DNA of 43,390 bases from Mycobacterium sp. 1554424.7 (lineage in GTDB: Bacteria > Actinomycetota > Actinomycetes > Mycobacteriales > Mycobacteriaceae), in NCBI RefSeq assembly GCF_001665295.1, contig NZ_LZSE01000050.1:1-43390 (forward strand). The letters are read 5' to 3'. Made by a program: the position numbers and the translations under genes. Of this stretch, positions 35,864 through 43,390 are shown piece after piece. Under the pieces are notes generated by a model. The model made no database searches. It was not told the DNA's origin and was given only the letters and a program-made list of their open reading frames with translations. Each line of letters begins with the position of its first letter. Positions within the stretch are counted from its first letter, which is position 1.

Positions 35864-37389
35864 AGACCCAAGGCCTGCGCCGCCGCCGTCGCCACCTCGC
35901 CGCGCACGTCCGAGATCGGTGAACTGCCCCGCGTATGAACCGAATTCGTGAGGAGAACGACGTAGCTGTCTGAGCGTGGATCTATCCAAACCGAGGTTCC
36001 GGTGAAGCCGGTGTGGCCGAAGCTACCGACGGGAAAGACCAAGCCGCGCGGCATAGAGAGCGGCGTATCGATGTCCCAGCCGAACCCGCGCAGGTTTAGC
36101 CCCGCGATCGCCGGATAGTGCGGAGCGAGCAGCGAATGCGTTGCATTTGACCGCTTTGCCACGGCTTGCCGGGCGGCATCGTTCGCCGCTTGCAGTTGCA
36201 GGGGCGTATGGCCGGGCTGCTGGGGAGCGGTCATCAACTCCAAAGTTGTTTGCGACAAAGGAAATTGACTCGGGCGGCCCGCGAGCCGGTCGAGCAAGGC
36301 CTGCGCAAAGATGCCGACGTCGTGCACCGTCGAGAACACACCGGCGTGCCCGGCCACGCCACCCATGCGCCGCGCCGTCGTGTCCTGCACGGTGCCGCGC
36401 AGCAGGTAGTCAAGATCGGGATTCTTCGTCGGATCGGCCCTACCATCTTCATCACGCGACGTCGGTGCGATGCGCGGCAAGAGATCCGTGCTCCACGTGC
36501 CTGCGGCACATGCGTCTCCCGCGTCCCCCGGAGTCCACCCGGTCGCGGCTCCCCTGACCGTGTGCGGACCGCAAGCCTTGGCCGACGGGAGATAGCGGGT
36601 GTCTTGCAGGCCGAGCGGCGCGAAGACGTGTTGCTCCACATAAGCGTCTTCCGCCTCGCCCGTCACTGTCTCGACCAGCGCCCCCAGCAGAATGAAGTTG
36701 ATATCCGAATAACGGAAATTCTCACCGGGATTGGACTCCAGCGGCGTCGTGAGCGCGCGATGGATGCCTTCTGCCTTGTCGGCTCCGTCCAGTCCCCATG
36801 GATCTTTGAGTTCGACGTCTCCCGTCTCGCCCGAAGTGTGCGTCAGCAACATGCGGACGGTGACCTGCGCGCGCCGCGGATCGTTCGCGGTGTTGAAGTC
36901 GGGCAGATACCGCTGCACGGGATCGTCGAACTGAACCTTGCCCTGTTCGTAGAGCTGCATGACGGCCGGCGCCGTCGCCAAAATCTTCGTCAACGACGCC
37001 ATGTCGAAGACTGTGTCCTCGGTCATCGGCTCCGCGGGTGCGGGCGATCCATCCAGCCCGGGTTCGCCCGCGAGCTTGCGCGAGCCATAAGCCCGGTGGA
37101 AGACGACGTGGCCGGCGTGCCCGACGACAACTACGGCGCCTGGCATCCTGTTCGCCGCGATCGCATCGTTGATCAGCTTGGAGACTGCTGCGAAGTCGGG
37201 CGCGGGGGCCGCGTCGGGTGGCCTGAGGACCGTGGGGAAAGGCGCGGGAGCCGCGGCCGGTGGCTGCGTTGGCTGAGTTGGCTGCGTTGGCTGCGGACTC
37301 TCGGTCACCGCCGTGTGCGATGCCTGTCCCGGCGAGCAAGCCGTCACGAGTGCGAGCAGGACGGCTCCAATGGCGATGGCTCTCCACAT
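35860..37389 (-). CDS. Beta-lactamase-fold serine hydrolase lipoprotein (PBP4*/YbbE-like)
   Basis: About 509 residues. The signal peptide IAIGAVLLALVTACSPG has the lipobox VTAC. A PTQ-repeat, Pro-rich linker follows, then a class C beta-lactamase-like domain. The nucleophile motif is MASLTKI (SxxK), the second is YSDI in place of YxN, and the third is GHTGFTG in place of KTG. GNLRGFGW-type and MGGVAGHAGVF segments fit esterase/PBP4* relatives. In Bacillus a similar protein is encoded with MurQ. The ATG at 37389 gives a normal lipoprotein signal; GTG at 37434 with GGGGA upstream is also possible. It probably acts on muropeptides or amino sugars outside the membrane. Confidence 0.83.
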   Translation of the reverse strand: MWRAIAIGAVLLALVTACSPGQASHTAVTESPQPTQPTQPTQPPAAAPAPFPTVLRPPDAAPAPDFAAVSKLINDAIAANRMPGAVVVVGHAGHVVFHRAYGSRKLAGEPGLDGSPAPAEPMTEDTVFDMASLTKILATAPAVMQLYEQGKVQFDDPVQRYLPDFNTANDPRRAQVTVRMLLTHTSGETGDVELKDPWGLDGADKAEGIHRALTTPLESNPGENFRYSDINFILLGALVETVTGEAEDAYVEQHVFAPLGLQDTRYLPSAKACGPHTVRGAATGWTPGDAGDACAAGTWSTDLLPRIAPTSRDEDGRADPTKNPDLDYLLRGTVQDTTARRMGGVAGHAGVFSTVHDVGIFAQALLDRLAGRPSQFPLSQTTLELMTAPQQPGHTPLQLQAANDAARQAVAKRSNATHSLLAPHYPAIAGLNLRGFGWDIDTPLSMPRGLVFPVGSFGHTGFTGTSVWIDPRSDSYVVLLTNSVHTRGSSPISDVRGEVATAAAQALGL

Positions 37390-37534
37390 CCGCTTACCGA
37401 AGGCAAAGCTGCTGAGCAAGCTGTCGACGTTCACGCAATTCCCCGCGGCCGCATTCACGGAATTCCAGAGGTGGTCATCCCGCCACGATGCTCAATCCGG
37501 TGGACGGGCTTGTCAAGCCTTCGTCACGCCCGAC

Positions 37535-38455
37535 TTAGGGCCATCCCGCCGACGGAACCGGCGCGTCCGCGATCAGAACTTTGGCCGTGCGCGACGCGAT
37601 CACTTCTTCGAACTTGTCGGTGCCCTGAAAGTCGTTGCACATCATGAACAGAGTTCGACCGTCGGGACCACCGAGTCCGGTGGCGAAGCACGGGATGTCC
37701 AGTTCGATCTCGTCGAGTACCTCGCCGCCCTCGCGTACTCGTTTCACGCCGACCTCTGGGTGGGCGGACGACACCCAGATCGCACCGTCGGCGTCCATGC
37801 AGATCCCGTCGGGCCCGAGGTCCTCGGCCCACGTGCGGCGATTCGACAAATGACCGTCGTGGCCGATGTCGAACGCGACCAACGCGCCGGTGAACGACTC
37901 CGACACGATCAACGTCTCGTTGTCGGGCGTGATGACCATGCCATTCGGAAACGCCACACCGCCCGCCGCCTGCGTCGCCACGCCGTCGGGCGTGATCAAC
38001 GCGATGACACCCACCGCCGACTCCGCCGCCGGTTGCTGCACGCGCTCGCCCATCTCGGCGAAGTCGAAGCCGATGCTGTTGACGTAGACGTTGCCGCGCC
38101 CGTCAACGGTCATCTCGCTCCAGAAGTACGGAGTGACGTGGGTCAGGTCGACGTGGCGGACGCGCGATCCGTCCGGCTCGAACCGCACGAGTTCCTCGCC
38201 CGTCTCGAGCATCCGACCGTCAGGCAACCAGCCGATCGCATGGCCCATGCCCGATCTGCCGTGCGCGACGACCTCGGCATTGCCGTCGAGGTCGGCGGCA
38301 ATGATCTCGTCGGTCCCCCAGTGCGGGAACCACAGGCGGTCGCGGTGCCACCTGGGCGACTCGACCATGGCCAACCCGTCCAGTAACACGCGGGGCTGCA
38401 GCGCATTTCGGCCCATGCTGGACCGTGTACCCGCATGCGGCGGGATCACCCTCAT
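37535..38455 (-). CDS. SMP-30/gluconolactonase-like beta-propeller protein
   Basis: About 306 residues forming a six-bladed propeller of the SMP-30/LRE lactonase type. Motifs are LGAM-type GLAMVESPRWH (metal Glu), GWLPDGRML, SEMTVDGRGNVYVN (metal Asn), FPNGMVITPDNETLIVSES (metal Asn) and GPDGICMDADGAIWV (metal Asp). These supply the calcium or zinc site of the family. An ATG at 38455 overlaps the kinase-etherase stop by four bases (ATGA), which favours it over ATG at 38416. It would hydrolyse a sugar lactone or related ester. Co-translation with the kinase-etherase suggests an amino-sugar acid or lactone, but that is inference. Confidence 0.87.
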   Translation of the reverse strand: MRVIPPHAGTRSSMGRNALQPRVLLDGLAMVESPRWHRDRLWFPHWGTDEIIAADLDGNAEVVAHGRSGMGHAIGWLPDGRMLETGEELVRFEPDGSRVRHVDLTHVTPYFWSEMTVDGRGNVYVNSIGFDFAEMGERVQQPAAESAVGVIALITPDGVATQAAGGVAFPNGMVITPDNETLIVSESFTGALVAFDIGHDGHLSNRRTWAEDLGPDGICMDADGAIWVSSAHPEVGVKRVREGGEVLDEIELDIPCFATGLGGPDGRTLFMMCNDFQGTDKFEEVIASRTAKVLIADAPVPSAGWP

Positions 38456-40158
38456 GTCCCACCGATCGCGCCCCGCACGTGTCCGCGCGCCCGACCGAGT
38501 CGCACCGCCGCCTCGGCCGCGTCGACACCGGCGAGCAGCGCCACTATCGCGGTCTTGGCGTGGCCGCCCGCGTCGGCGAGCGCAGCGATCGCGGACTCTT
38601 CGTCCACGCCGGCCGCGTCGCGGACGATCCGCACGGCGCGGCGACGCAGCTTGGCGCTGGTGGCGCGGAGGTCGACCATCCGCGGTCCGTAGGCCTTGCC
38701 GAGCCCGATCATGACGCTGGTCGAAATCGCGTTGAGCACCACCTTTTGCGCGGTCCCCGCGGTCAGCCGCGTGGAGCCGGCGAGCACCTCCGGCCCGGTC
38801 AGCAGCTCGACTACGACGTCGGCGGACGCCTCGCTGCGCGGGTTGTTGACGACCGCGACCGTCAGCGCCCCCACCGCGCGCGCCTGCTCGAGCGCCCCGA
38901 GCACGTACGGCGTGCGGCCGGACGCCGTGATGCCGACGAGCGCGTCGGCGGCGGTCAGGTCGGCGAGATCGGCGGGGTCGAACGCGTCCTCGGCGCCCTC
39001 GATCGCCTCCGTCAATGCCGCGCTGCTGCCGGCGATTACGCCACGCACGAGGTCGGTGCCGAACGTCGGGCCGCACTCCGCCGCGTCGAGCACTCCCAGC
39101 CGCCCGGGTGTCCCCGCGCCGGCGTAGATCAAGCGGCCGCCCCGCTCGAGCCGCGCGAGGATGGCCTCGGCCGCCGCCGCGATTGCTGGAACCGCGGCAG
39201 CGACCGCGCCGTGCGCCTCGCCCTCGGCGGCGACGAGGAGCGACACGACCTCAGCGATCGTTCTCAGGTCGAGGTCGTCGAGGCCGGGCCGGACGGCCTC
39301 GGTGGCGAGGGCATCGAGCCCCTGGCCGGCGGCCGCCCGCAGGCGGATCACGTGCGGCTCGTGGATCGCGCCGAGCCGCAAGGCGCCGTCGAGCGCGTCG
39401 CCGGCGGCCGGGACGAGGTGTAACCGCTTGCGCAGCGCCGGCGCCCCGGCCAGGCCGCCGACGATCGCGAGCGGGCCGTCCCCGGCCGCTCGGGCGGTCG
39501 CGGCGAGTGACTCGGCAGCGGCGCTGACGATCGCCGACGCCACGGGGTCGTCTTCCGCGGCCAGGACGTCGGGTGCGAAGGACGCGACCGCCGCGGCATC
39601 GGTCAGCTGGGCCGGCCAGGTTTCCGGCGCGCCGAATCGGGCACGGGCCGCGTCCAGCAGCGCGGTCGACGGGCCGCGGCCGTCGTGGGCGCGCAGCGCG
39701 GCGCGCAGGCCGGCGGCGCCGATCCACGCGCCGCCACCCTCGTCGCCCAGCCACGGGCCCCAGCCGTCGGCGGTTCGCAGCGCTCCGTCCGCGTCGATCG
39801 CGAGCGCCACGACTCCAGTCCCGCAGATCAGCACGACGCCCGGCTCGCCGTTCAGCGCGCCCGCGTGAGCGATCACGCTGTCACCCGTCACGGCGACCCG
39901 CTCGGCGCGCAGCGATGTCAGCAGCGCCTCGCCCAGCAAGCGCGCCGCGCCCGGCGCATTCAGCGCCCCGGCGGCGCCCACGATCACCTCGTCGACGGGG
40001 CCGAAATGTCGCGCGACAGCCAGGATTGCCGCCTGCGCCGCCCGCACACCCCCGGGCGCCGCGAGCCCCGGCGCGCCTGGCCCCTCGGCCCTCCGGCCGC
40101 CCGCGGACGCCCGACACGACGTCTTGCCGAGGTCGATGCAGAGGATCATCGGACACAT
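38452..40158 (-). CDS. Fused MurNAc/GlcNAc kinase and MurNAc-6-phosphate etherase (MurK-MurQ)
   Basis: A 568-residue two-domain protein. Residues 1-280 form a BadF/NagK-type sugar kinase: ILCIDLGKTSCRA (phosphate loop), VTGDSVIAHAGAL, VLICGTGVVALAI and GWGPWLGDEGGGAWIG. Residues 285-568 are a full MurQ etherase with SIS fold: GGRLIYAGAGTPGRLGVLDA, catalytic Glu361 in AAECGPTFG, EGAED with Glu390, GITASGRTPYVLGAL, GSTRLTAGTAQKVVLN and MVDLRATSAKL. It can phosphorylate MurNAc and then remove D-lactate to give GlcNAc-6-P. GTP replaces the usual GTS in the SIS loop. The GC content is very high. It is first in a unit with the SMP-30 gene and perhaps the serine hydrolase. Confidence 0.9.
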   Translation of the reverse strand: MCPMILCIDLGKTSCRASAGGRRAEGPGAPGLAAPGGVRAAQAAILAVARHFGPVDEVIVGAAGALNAPGAARLLGEALLTSLRAERVAVTGDSVIAHAGALNGEPGVVLICGTGVVALAIDADGALRTADGWGPWLGDEGGGAWIGAAGLRAALRAHDGRGPSTALLDAARARFGAPETWPAQLTDAAAVASFAPDVLAAEDDPVASAIVSAAAESLAATARAAGDGPLAIVGGLAGAPALRKRLHLVPAAGDALDGALRLGAIHEPHVIRLRAAAGQGLDALATEAVRPGLDDLDLRTIAEVVSLLVAAEGEAHGAVAAAVPAIAAAAEAILARLERGGRLIYAGAGTPGRLGVLDAAECGPTFGTDLVRGVIAGSSAALTEAIEGAEDAFDPADLADLTAADALVGITASGRTPYVLGALEQARAVGALTVAVVNNPRSEASADVVVELLTGPEVLAGSTRLTAGTAQKVVLNAISTSVMIGLGKAYGPRMVDLRATSAKLRRRAVRIVRDAAGVDEESAIAALADAGGHAKTAIVALLAGVDAAEAAVRLGRARGHVRGAIGGT

Positions 40159-40233
40159 ATTTTCACGAGGGCGCCGGTTCGAACCCGTCGTTGTCGCTAA
40201 TTGTTTTGCTCCACGAATCACCAGCAAGAGCCG

Positions 40234-40239
40234 TACGAT
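40234..40239 (+). promoter_or_regulatory. Candidate -10 element of the CATRA-like pair (leaderless)
   Basis: TACGAT matches TANNNT and ends 8 bases before the GTG at 40248. No ribosome binding site is present, as expected for a leaderless message. The 89 bases separating this gene from the divergent kinase-etherase must hold both promoters. Confidence 0.45.
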
Positions 40240-40247
40240 TTGGCCTT

Positions 40248-40916
40248 GTGGCGAGTGAGTTGCCGAAGGAGCTGCTCGAAGAGACCCAGAGCGCAATCAA
40301 CCATGTCGTCGGGCTTCAGTTGTCCCCCTCTCAGTGGTCGGTCGTTGACGCTCGCTTCCACGAGATCGACTGGGCAACCAAGCATGACGACACTGCCGCG
40401 CTGACGGAAGCGCTCAATAACCTCGCCGATCTGGCGGGATCGGACGGAGAGTCCGCGGTGGGAGCTCCTCCCCCGCGTGTCGCACGCTTCTCCCCCGCGA
40501 TGCTTCTGGGCGCCGGCGCGGTGGTGATAGTGGGCCTGCTGGGCGTCTTCGCCGTCGGGACCAGCGTTTCAAACCATTCCCCGGTCGAGCCCACTGGGCC
40601 ACTGCCGCCTCCGACGTCGACGCCCCCGTCGCCCACACCCCCCGGGCCGGCCACGTCGTTCCATGCGGGCTCCATCGGATTGGTGCTCGGAGGCATACTG
40701 CTCGCGATTATCGGTGCGGCGCTCATCGCGGTACTGCTCCGCAGGCGGCGGTCGCGGATCAGCGATGGGCCCGCCGAGCGGCCTGCGATGCCGCTGGGTG
40801 TTCTCGACGCAGCCGTGGACATCGAAGTCCCGCCCCCGCAGGAGATACGCGAGTTCGCCAATCGCTTGGTGGACACGCTTTCTGCCCGGGGTGGCTTCCG
40901 CTCCGCGGAAGGTTGA
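40248..40916 (+). CDS. Membrane-anchored CATRA-associated small protein-like component
   Basis: A 222-residue protein. The N-terminal 65 residues (LPKELLEETQSAINHVVGLQ, then LSPSQWSVVDARF, then DTAALTEALNNLADLAG) resemble the CATRA-associated small protein domain, with its conserved QLxPxxW and a helical ALxEAL segment. A membrane helix (AMLLGAGAVVIVGLLGVFAVG) is followed by a Pro/Thr/Ser-rich external linker. A second helix (IGLVLGGILLAIIGAALIAVL) leads to an RRRRSR stop. The cytoplasmic tail ends IREFANRLVDTLSARGG. Both ends would lie in the cytoplasm. It lies 4 bases upstream of its partner gene. The family call is from memory and of moderate certainty. Confidence 0.62.
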   Translation: MASELPKELLEETQSAINHVVGLQLSPSQWSVVDARFHEIDWATKHDDTAALTEALNNLADLAGSDGESAVGAPPPRVARFSPAMLLGAGAVVIVGLLGVFAVGTSVSNHSPVEPTGPLPPPTSTPPSPTPPGPATSFHAGSIGLVLGGILLAIIGAALIAVLLRRRRSRISDGPAERPAMPLGVLDAAVDIEVPPPQEIREFANRLVDTLSARGGFRSAEG

Positions 40917-40920
40917 TCGC

Positions 40921-42402
40921 GTGACGATCAGCATCCGCGGTCACGCGCTTCACGTTTTCGTCTTCGTGCCGCTTTTACCTGGCGTGGCTAGTCCTGACAG
41001 GGCCCTGCGCAAGACGTGGATGGCGGCATCGAAGATCGGGATCACCGAGCCCCTCGCTGATCATGACGTCCCCGTCGAGCCGCCAGACGAGCTGCCCACC
41101 GACGACGTGTGGTTCCGCGTGCTGGCGGGCAAAACCGATGCCGACGCTCAGAACGCCGCGTTCGTATTCACCGCGCATGACGTTGCGGCGGTTGCCATCA
41201 GGCTGCGCGCGCCGACGACCGACGTCGAAGACGCATGGACCAGCTTGTCGACAGCGTGGCGCGATGCCACCGGCGGCGACCAGCTCATTGGCGCGTTGGG
41301 CGCAGTGCACCTATTCACCGGCGTCGGCGACCAACCGGCCACCGTGTTGGCGGCGAGAGCCGCCGGCACCGTCCGCACGTTGCAGGCCGACCACGCAGGC
41401 TCAGGACTTGAATTGTCTGCTGTTGTCGAGCCGGGAATTGCCCTGTGGGACCGAGAGTCGTCGTGGGGACGTTCAGTCGTCGCACTGACCGACGACGACA
41501 ACGCCGCCGTGTTGAGCGAATGGTGTTGGCTGACAGCCGCGAATGACGACGCCGGATACTTGGTGCGCTACTTCATACATGCGAGCAAGCTCCGCTTTGA
41601 GGTCAATGTGTTTCAGCGGGGCATTTCGGAATTGCGCGACCAAGAACGCAGACTCGACGATGACCTCGCCGAAATGTTTGCGCTTCATCAACAATTCGAG
41701 ACAGAGGCCGCATCCGCGAGTGAGTTGATCGACGCTCAGAGCCGGCTGGGTCGCGCTCAGGGCGAGGCCACGGGCCTTCTGATCTCGATCACACGGCTGC
41801 GAGATCTGCATCAGACCGTCGAGATCGCCGCCCACAACTTGCGCGAATATCAGCCGACCGATGTTGACACAGCCTTGTCAAGCAGTTCACCATTCGCCCG
41901 CGAGCTGGGCCTGGCGGACTGGCTTCTCCATCGAGTGGATCACGAGATCGCGTATCTGGAGTCGTGCCGCGAACGCGTGGCCGAGGCGCAAAAGCTCACC
42001 GACCTTCGCCTGCAACAAATTTCGGCTGCGCACGGACGAACCGCGAACTTGCTCGCCGTGCTGCAGACGAGCCTTCTTGGCGCTCTACTGGGTGCGTTCA
42101 GCGTGTCGAACACGCTTGGCGGCAAGTTCAACGTGCCGACATCCGTGCGGGCGGCGGTTATGGCGCTGGTCGGCTCGATCGCGCTACTGCTGCCAACGCT
42201 GGCGCTTCGATGGGCGCATCGCTATGCCTGGCCCGAACTCGTCGCCGTCGCATCGGTCGGCGGCGTCGTGGGCTGGCTGTGCGCGGTGGCGGTGTCGAGC
42301 CAGGCACCGGTATGGATGATCGTGACATCCGCAGCGTTCGGTGCGACGTCCTTCGCCGGCATCGCCCACCTCAAGAATGGACGTCGTCGCCGACCGCGAT
42401 GA
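40921..42402 (+). CDS. CATRA-like conflict-system protein with C-terminal membrane helices
   Basis: A 493-residue protein. Residues 1-230 resemble the CATRA-N domain: LHVFVFVPLLPG, GITEPL, VWFRVLAGKTDADAQNAAF, FTAHDVAAVAIRL, GALGAVHLFTGVG, ALWDRESSWGRSVVALTDD and VRYFIHASKLRFEVNVF. Residues 230-370 are long coiled coils (ELRDQERRLDDDLAEMF and more). Four membrane helices fill 376-482, before a basic end. CATRA proteins are predicted NTPase/caspase-linked conflict components. This one has no caspase, TPR or NTPase partner nearby, so the pair may be a short variant. The GTG start has GGAAGG 8 bases upstream. Confidence 0.65.
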   Translation: MTISIRGHALHVFVFVPLLPGVASPDRALRKTWMAASKIGITEPLADHDVPVEPPDELPTDDVWFRVLAGKTDADAQNAAFVFTAHDVAAVAIRLRAPTTDVEDAWTSLSTAWRDATGGDQLIGALGAVHLFTGVGDQPATVLAARAAGTVRTLQADHAGSGLELSAVVEPGIALWDRESSWGRSVVALTDDDNAAVLSEWCWLTAANDDAGYLVRYFIHASKLRFEVNVFQRGISELRDQERRLDDDLAEMFALHQQFETEAASASELIDAQSRLGRAQGEATGLLISITRLRDLHQTVEIAAHNLREYQPTDVDTALSSSSPFARELGLADWLLHRVDHEIAYLESCRERVAEAQKLTDLRLQQISAAHGRTANLLAVLQTSLLGALLGAFSVSNTLGGKFNVPTSVRAAVMALVGSIALLLPTLALRWAHRYAWPELVAVASVGGVVGWLCAVAVSSQAPVWMIVTSAAFGATSFAGIAHLKNGRRRRPR

Positions 42403-42487
42403 CTATCAACCTGGCGCAGCAGTGGTCGTTACGTCCATGCCAAACCCTTTACATCGCGAACGACGGTAGCGGCTTGCGTGATTCGCG

Positions 42488-43390
42488 TCAGTGCACGAGA
42501 CCGAGTTCCTGATCGATCTGCGCCCAGTACCTGAGGCCGGTCGGGGTCAGCAGGATCCAGTCGTGAACTTGGCCCTGCGCGAGCACGAAGCCCATTGGGG
42601 CCCCGCTGGCCCGGGCCGCTTGCTGCAGGGCAAGCGTCTCGTTATAGAGGGAATCGAACGAGCCCGAGTAGACATACGTCGGCGGCAGGCCGGTCAGCGA
42701 CCCGTACAGCGGACTCACCTCCGGATCGGTGACGGAAAGGCCGCCCGCCCACACCCTGCCGATCTGACCCCCGTCGCGCGCCAAGTCCAGCCAGGGGGAT
42801 AGCAGGACCATGGACGACGGCACGGGTTGACCGTGGGCCACCAGGTATTCGGCGGCCGCCAGGGCGAGGTTGCCGCCCGCGGAGTCACCGGTCACGCTGA
42901 CGTGGGACGCCCCGTGCAGGGCGATCTCCGACGAGATGAGGCCGGCGACGTTGGGCACCACCGTGTTGGCGGTGCCGCCCTGCTGCAGCAGCGGGTAGAT
43001 CGGGACCTCGATGGTCGCGCCGGTCTGGTAGGCCATCACCGTGTAATCGATCCAGTGGAAGATCGACGGCGGCAAGATGAACGCGCCGCCGTGAATGGCC
43101 ACCACGTAGTTGCCGTTGGGATGCGCCGGGATGATCTCAACGACGCGCATCCCGGTCGGTGTGGTGTATTGGTGCACCGTTTCTCCGAGCAGCAACGTCA
43201 ACAGCCGCGGCGGGTGGTTGGTCCCCACGACACCGGTGAACGGATTGTCGCCGGTAAGCAGCGCCAAGAGGGGTGAATTCGGGTCTGCGAACAGAACATC
43301 GAATCCCTGGCTGAATCCGTTCCCCAGCGCCGTGGGGATCTGCTGGATTTCCTGCTGCACACCGAGCAACGCCTGCTCAAGAGCCGCCAA
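42488..43390 (-). CDS. LipY-type PE lipase, C-terminal alpha/beta-hydrolase part (truncated)
   Basis: The frame is open to the right window edge; 300 residues are visible. It is a hormone-sensitive-lipase-family hydrolase with the oxyanion motif AIHGGAFILPPSIFHW, the nucleophile elbow VSVTGDSAGGNLALA, and a catalytic His in VHDWILLTP. The linker before it (EQALLGVQQEIQQIPTALGNGF and NSPLLALLTGDNPF) matches the region between the PE domain and lipase of M. tuberculosis LipY (Rv3097c), a triacylglycerol lipase secreted by ESX-5. The PE domain should lie beyond base 43390. It converges with the CATRA-like pair across 85 bases with nothing recognisable. Confidence 0.88.
   Translation of the reverse strand: MAALEQALLGVQQEIQQIPTALGNGFSQGFDVLFADPNSPLLALLTGDNPFTGVVGTNHPPRLLTLLLGETVHQYTTPTGMRVVEIIPAHPNGNYVVAIHGGAFILPPSIFHWIDYTVMAYQTGATIEVPIYPLLQQGGTANTVVPNVAGLISSEIALHGASHVSVTGDSAGGNLALAAAEYLVAHGQPVPSSMVLLSPWLDLARDGGQIGRVWAGGLSVTDPEVSPLYGSLTGLPPTYVYSGSFDSLYNETLALQQAARASGAPMGFVLAQGQVHDWILLTPTGLRYWAQIDQELGLVH

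Noticed and set aside
39573-40916. A long forward frame that would extend the CATRA-associated gene upstream by 225 codons
   Set aside because: The upstream part is antisense to the kinase-etherase gene and is Arg/Pro-rich shadow; the GTG at 40248 with a -10 element 8 bases before it is the natural start.

Overview
The window is GC-rich and reads as a slow-growing, non-tuberculous Mycobacterium. It begins inside a PE-PGRS gene and ends inside a LipY-type PE lipase gene. It carries F420-type (LLM) oxidoreductases, two SDRs that look mycofactocin-coupled, Tat-exported PGRP amidases, LGFP repeats, DUF732 proteins and a 13E12 (DUF222/HNH) gene under a canonical mycobacterial SOS box. The block pgm-crcB1-crcB2 ... 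LLM-DUF488-DUF222/HNH ... HpcH matches, from memory, the M. tuberculosis Rv3068c-Rv3075c order, with extra genes interleaved. PE-PGRS genes argue against the M. avium complex. No insertion sequence, CRISPR array or prophage was seen.

Layout. 1-6.1 kb: PE-PGRS 5' part; Tat-exported DUF1906 protein; a cytochrome P450 convergent with an emopamil-binding-protein-like (EXPERA) membrane protein, and a divergent TetR gene with a palindromic operator candidate; a TetR gene remnant; a Tat-exported PGRP amidase with LGFP-like repeats. 6.1-20.1 kb: a 555-base non-coding gap with a strong hairpin; diacylglycerol kinase-like gene; tRNA-Ala(GGC); MFS transporter coupled to phosphoglucomutase; CrcB fluoride channel pair; MbtK-like acyltransferase; LLM enzyme and DUF488; SOS-controlled DUF222/HNH gene; DsbA-like and HpcH-like pair; a coiled-coil membrane protein; a small WGxxGxxG-type secreted protein; hemerythrin; SelO. 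20.1-26.2 kb: a catabolic operon (two SDRs, a double carboxymuconolactone-decarboxylase-like protein, aldehyde dehydrogenase, flavin monooxygenase) divergent from its TetR gene, with two identical-type operators between them. 26.2-33 kb: LLM enzyme and a small membrane protein, a repeat-rich 395-base gap, tandem duplicate TetR genes, small membrane/exported proteins, a second Tat-exported PGRP amidase and a GlnA1-type glutamine synthetase. 33-43.4 kb: an RCK-pore-RCK potassium channel; an M15 peptidase lipoprotein; a probable muropeptide-recycling set (beta-lactamase-fold lipoprotein, SMP-30 lactonase-like protein, and a fused MurNAc kinase/MurNAc-6-phosphate etherase); a two-gene membrane-anchored system resembling the predicted CATRA conflict systems; and the LipY-like lipase.

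How the genes work together. The 20.7-26.2 kb operon looks like a route that oxidises an alcohol or ketone through the SDRs and FMO and then an aldehyde through the ALDH, repressed by the adjacent TetR. The 35.9-40.2 kb genes can be read as: the exported hydrolase trims muropeptides or amino sugars, the kinase half phosphorylates MurNAc, and the etherase half yields GlcNAc-6-P and D-lactate. The two least ordinary things are this kinase-etherase fusion and the CATRA-like pair at 40.2-42.4 kb. All family assignments come from reading protein motifs; no database search was run.
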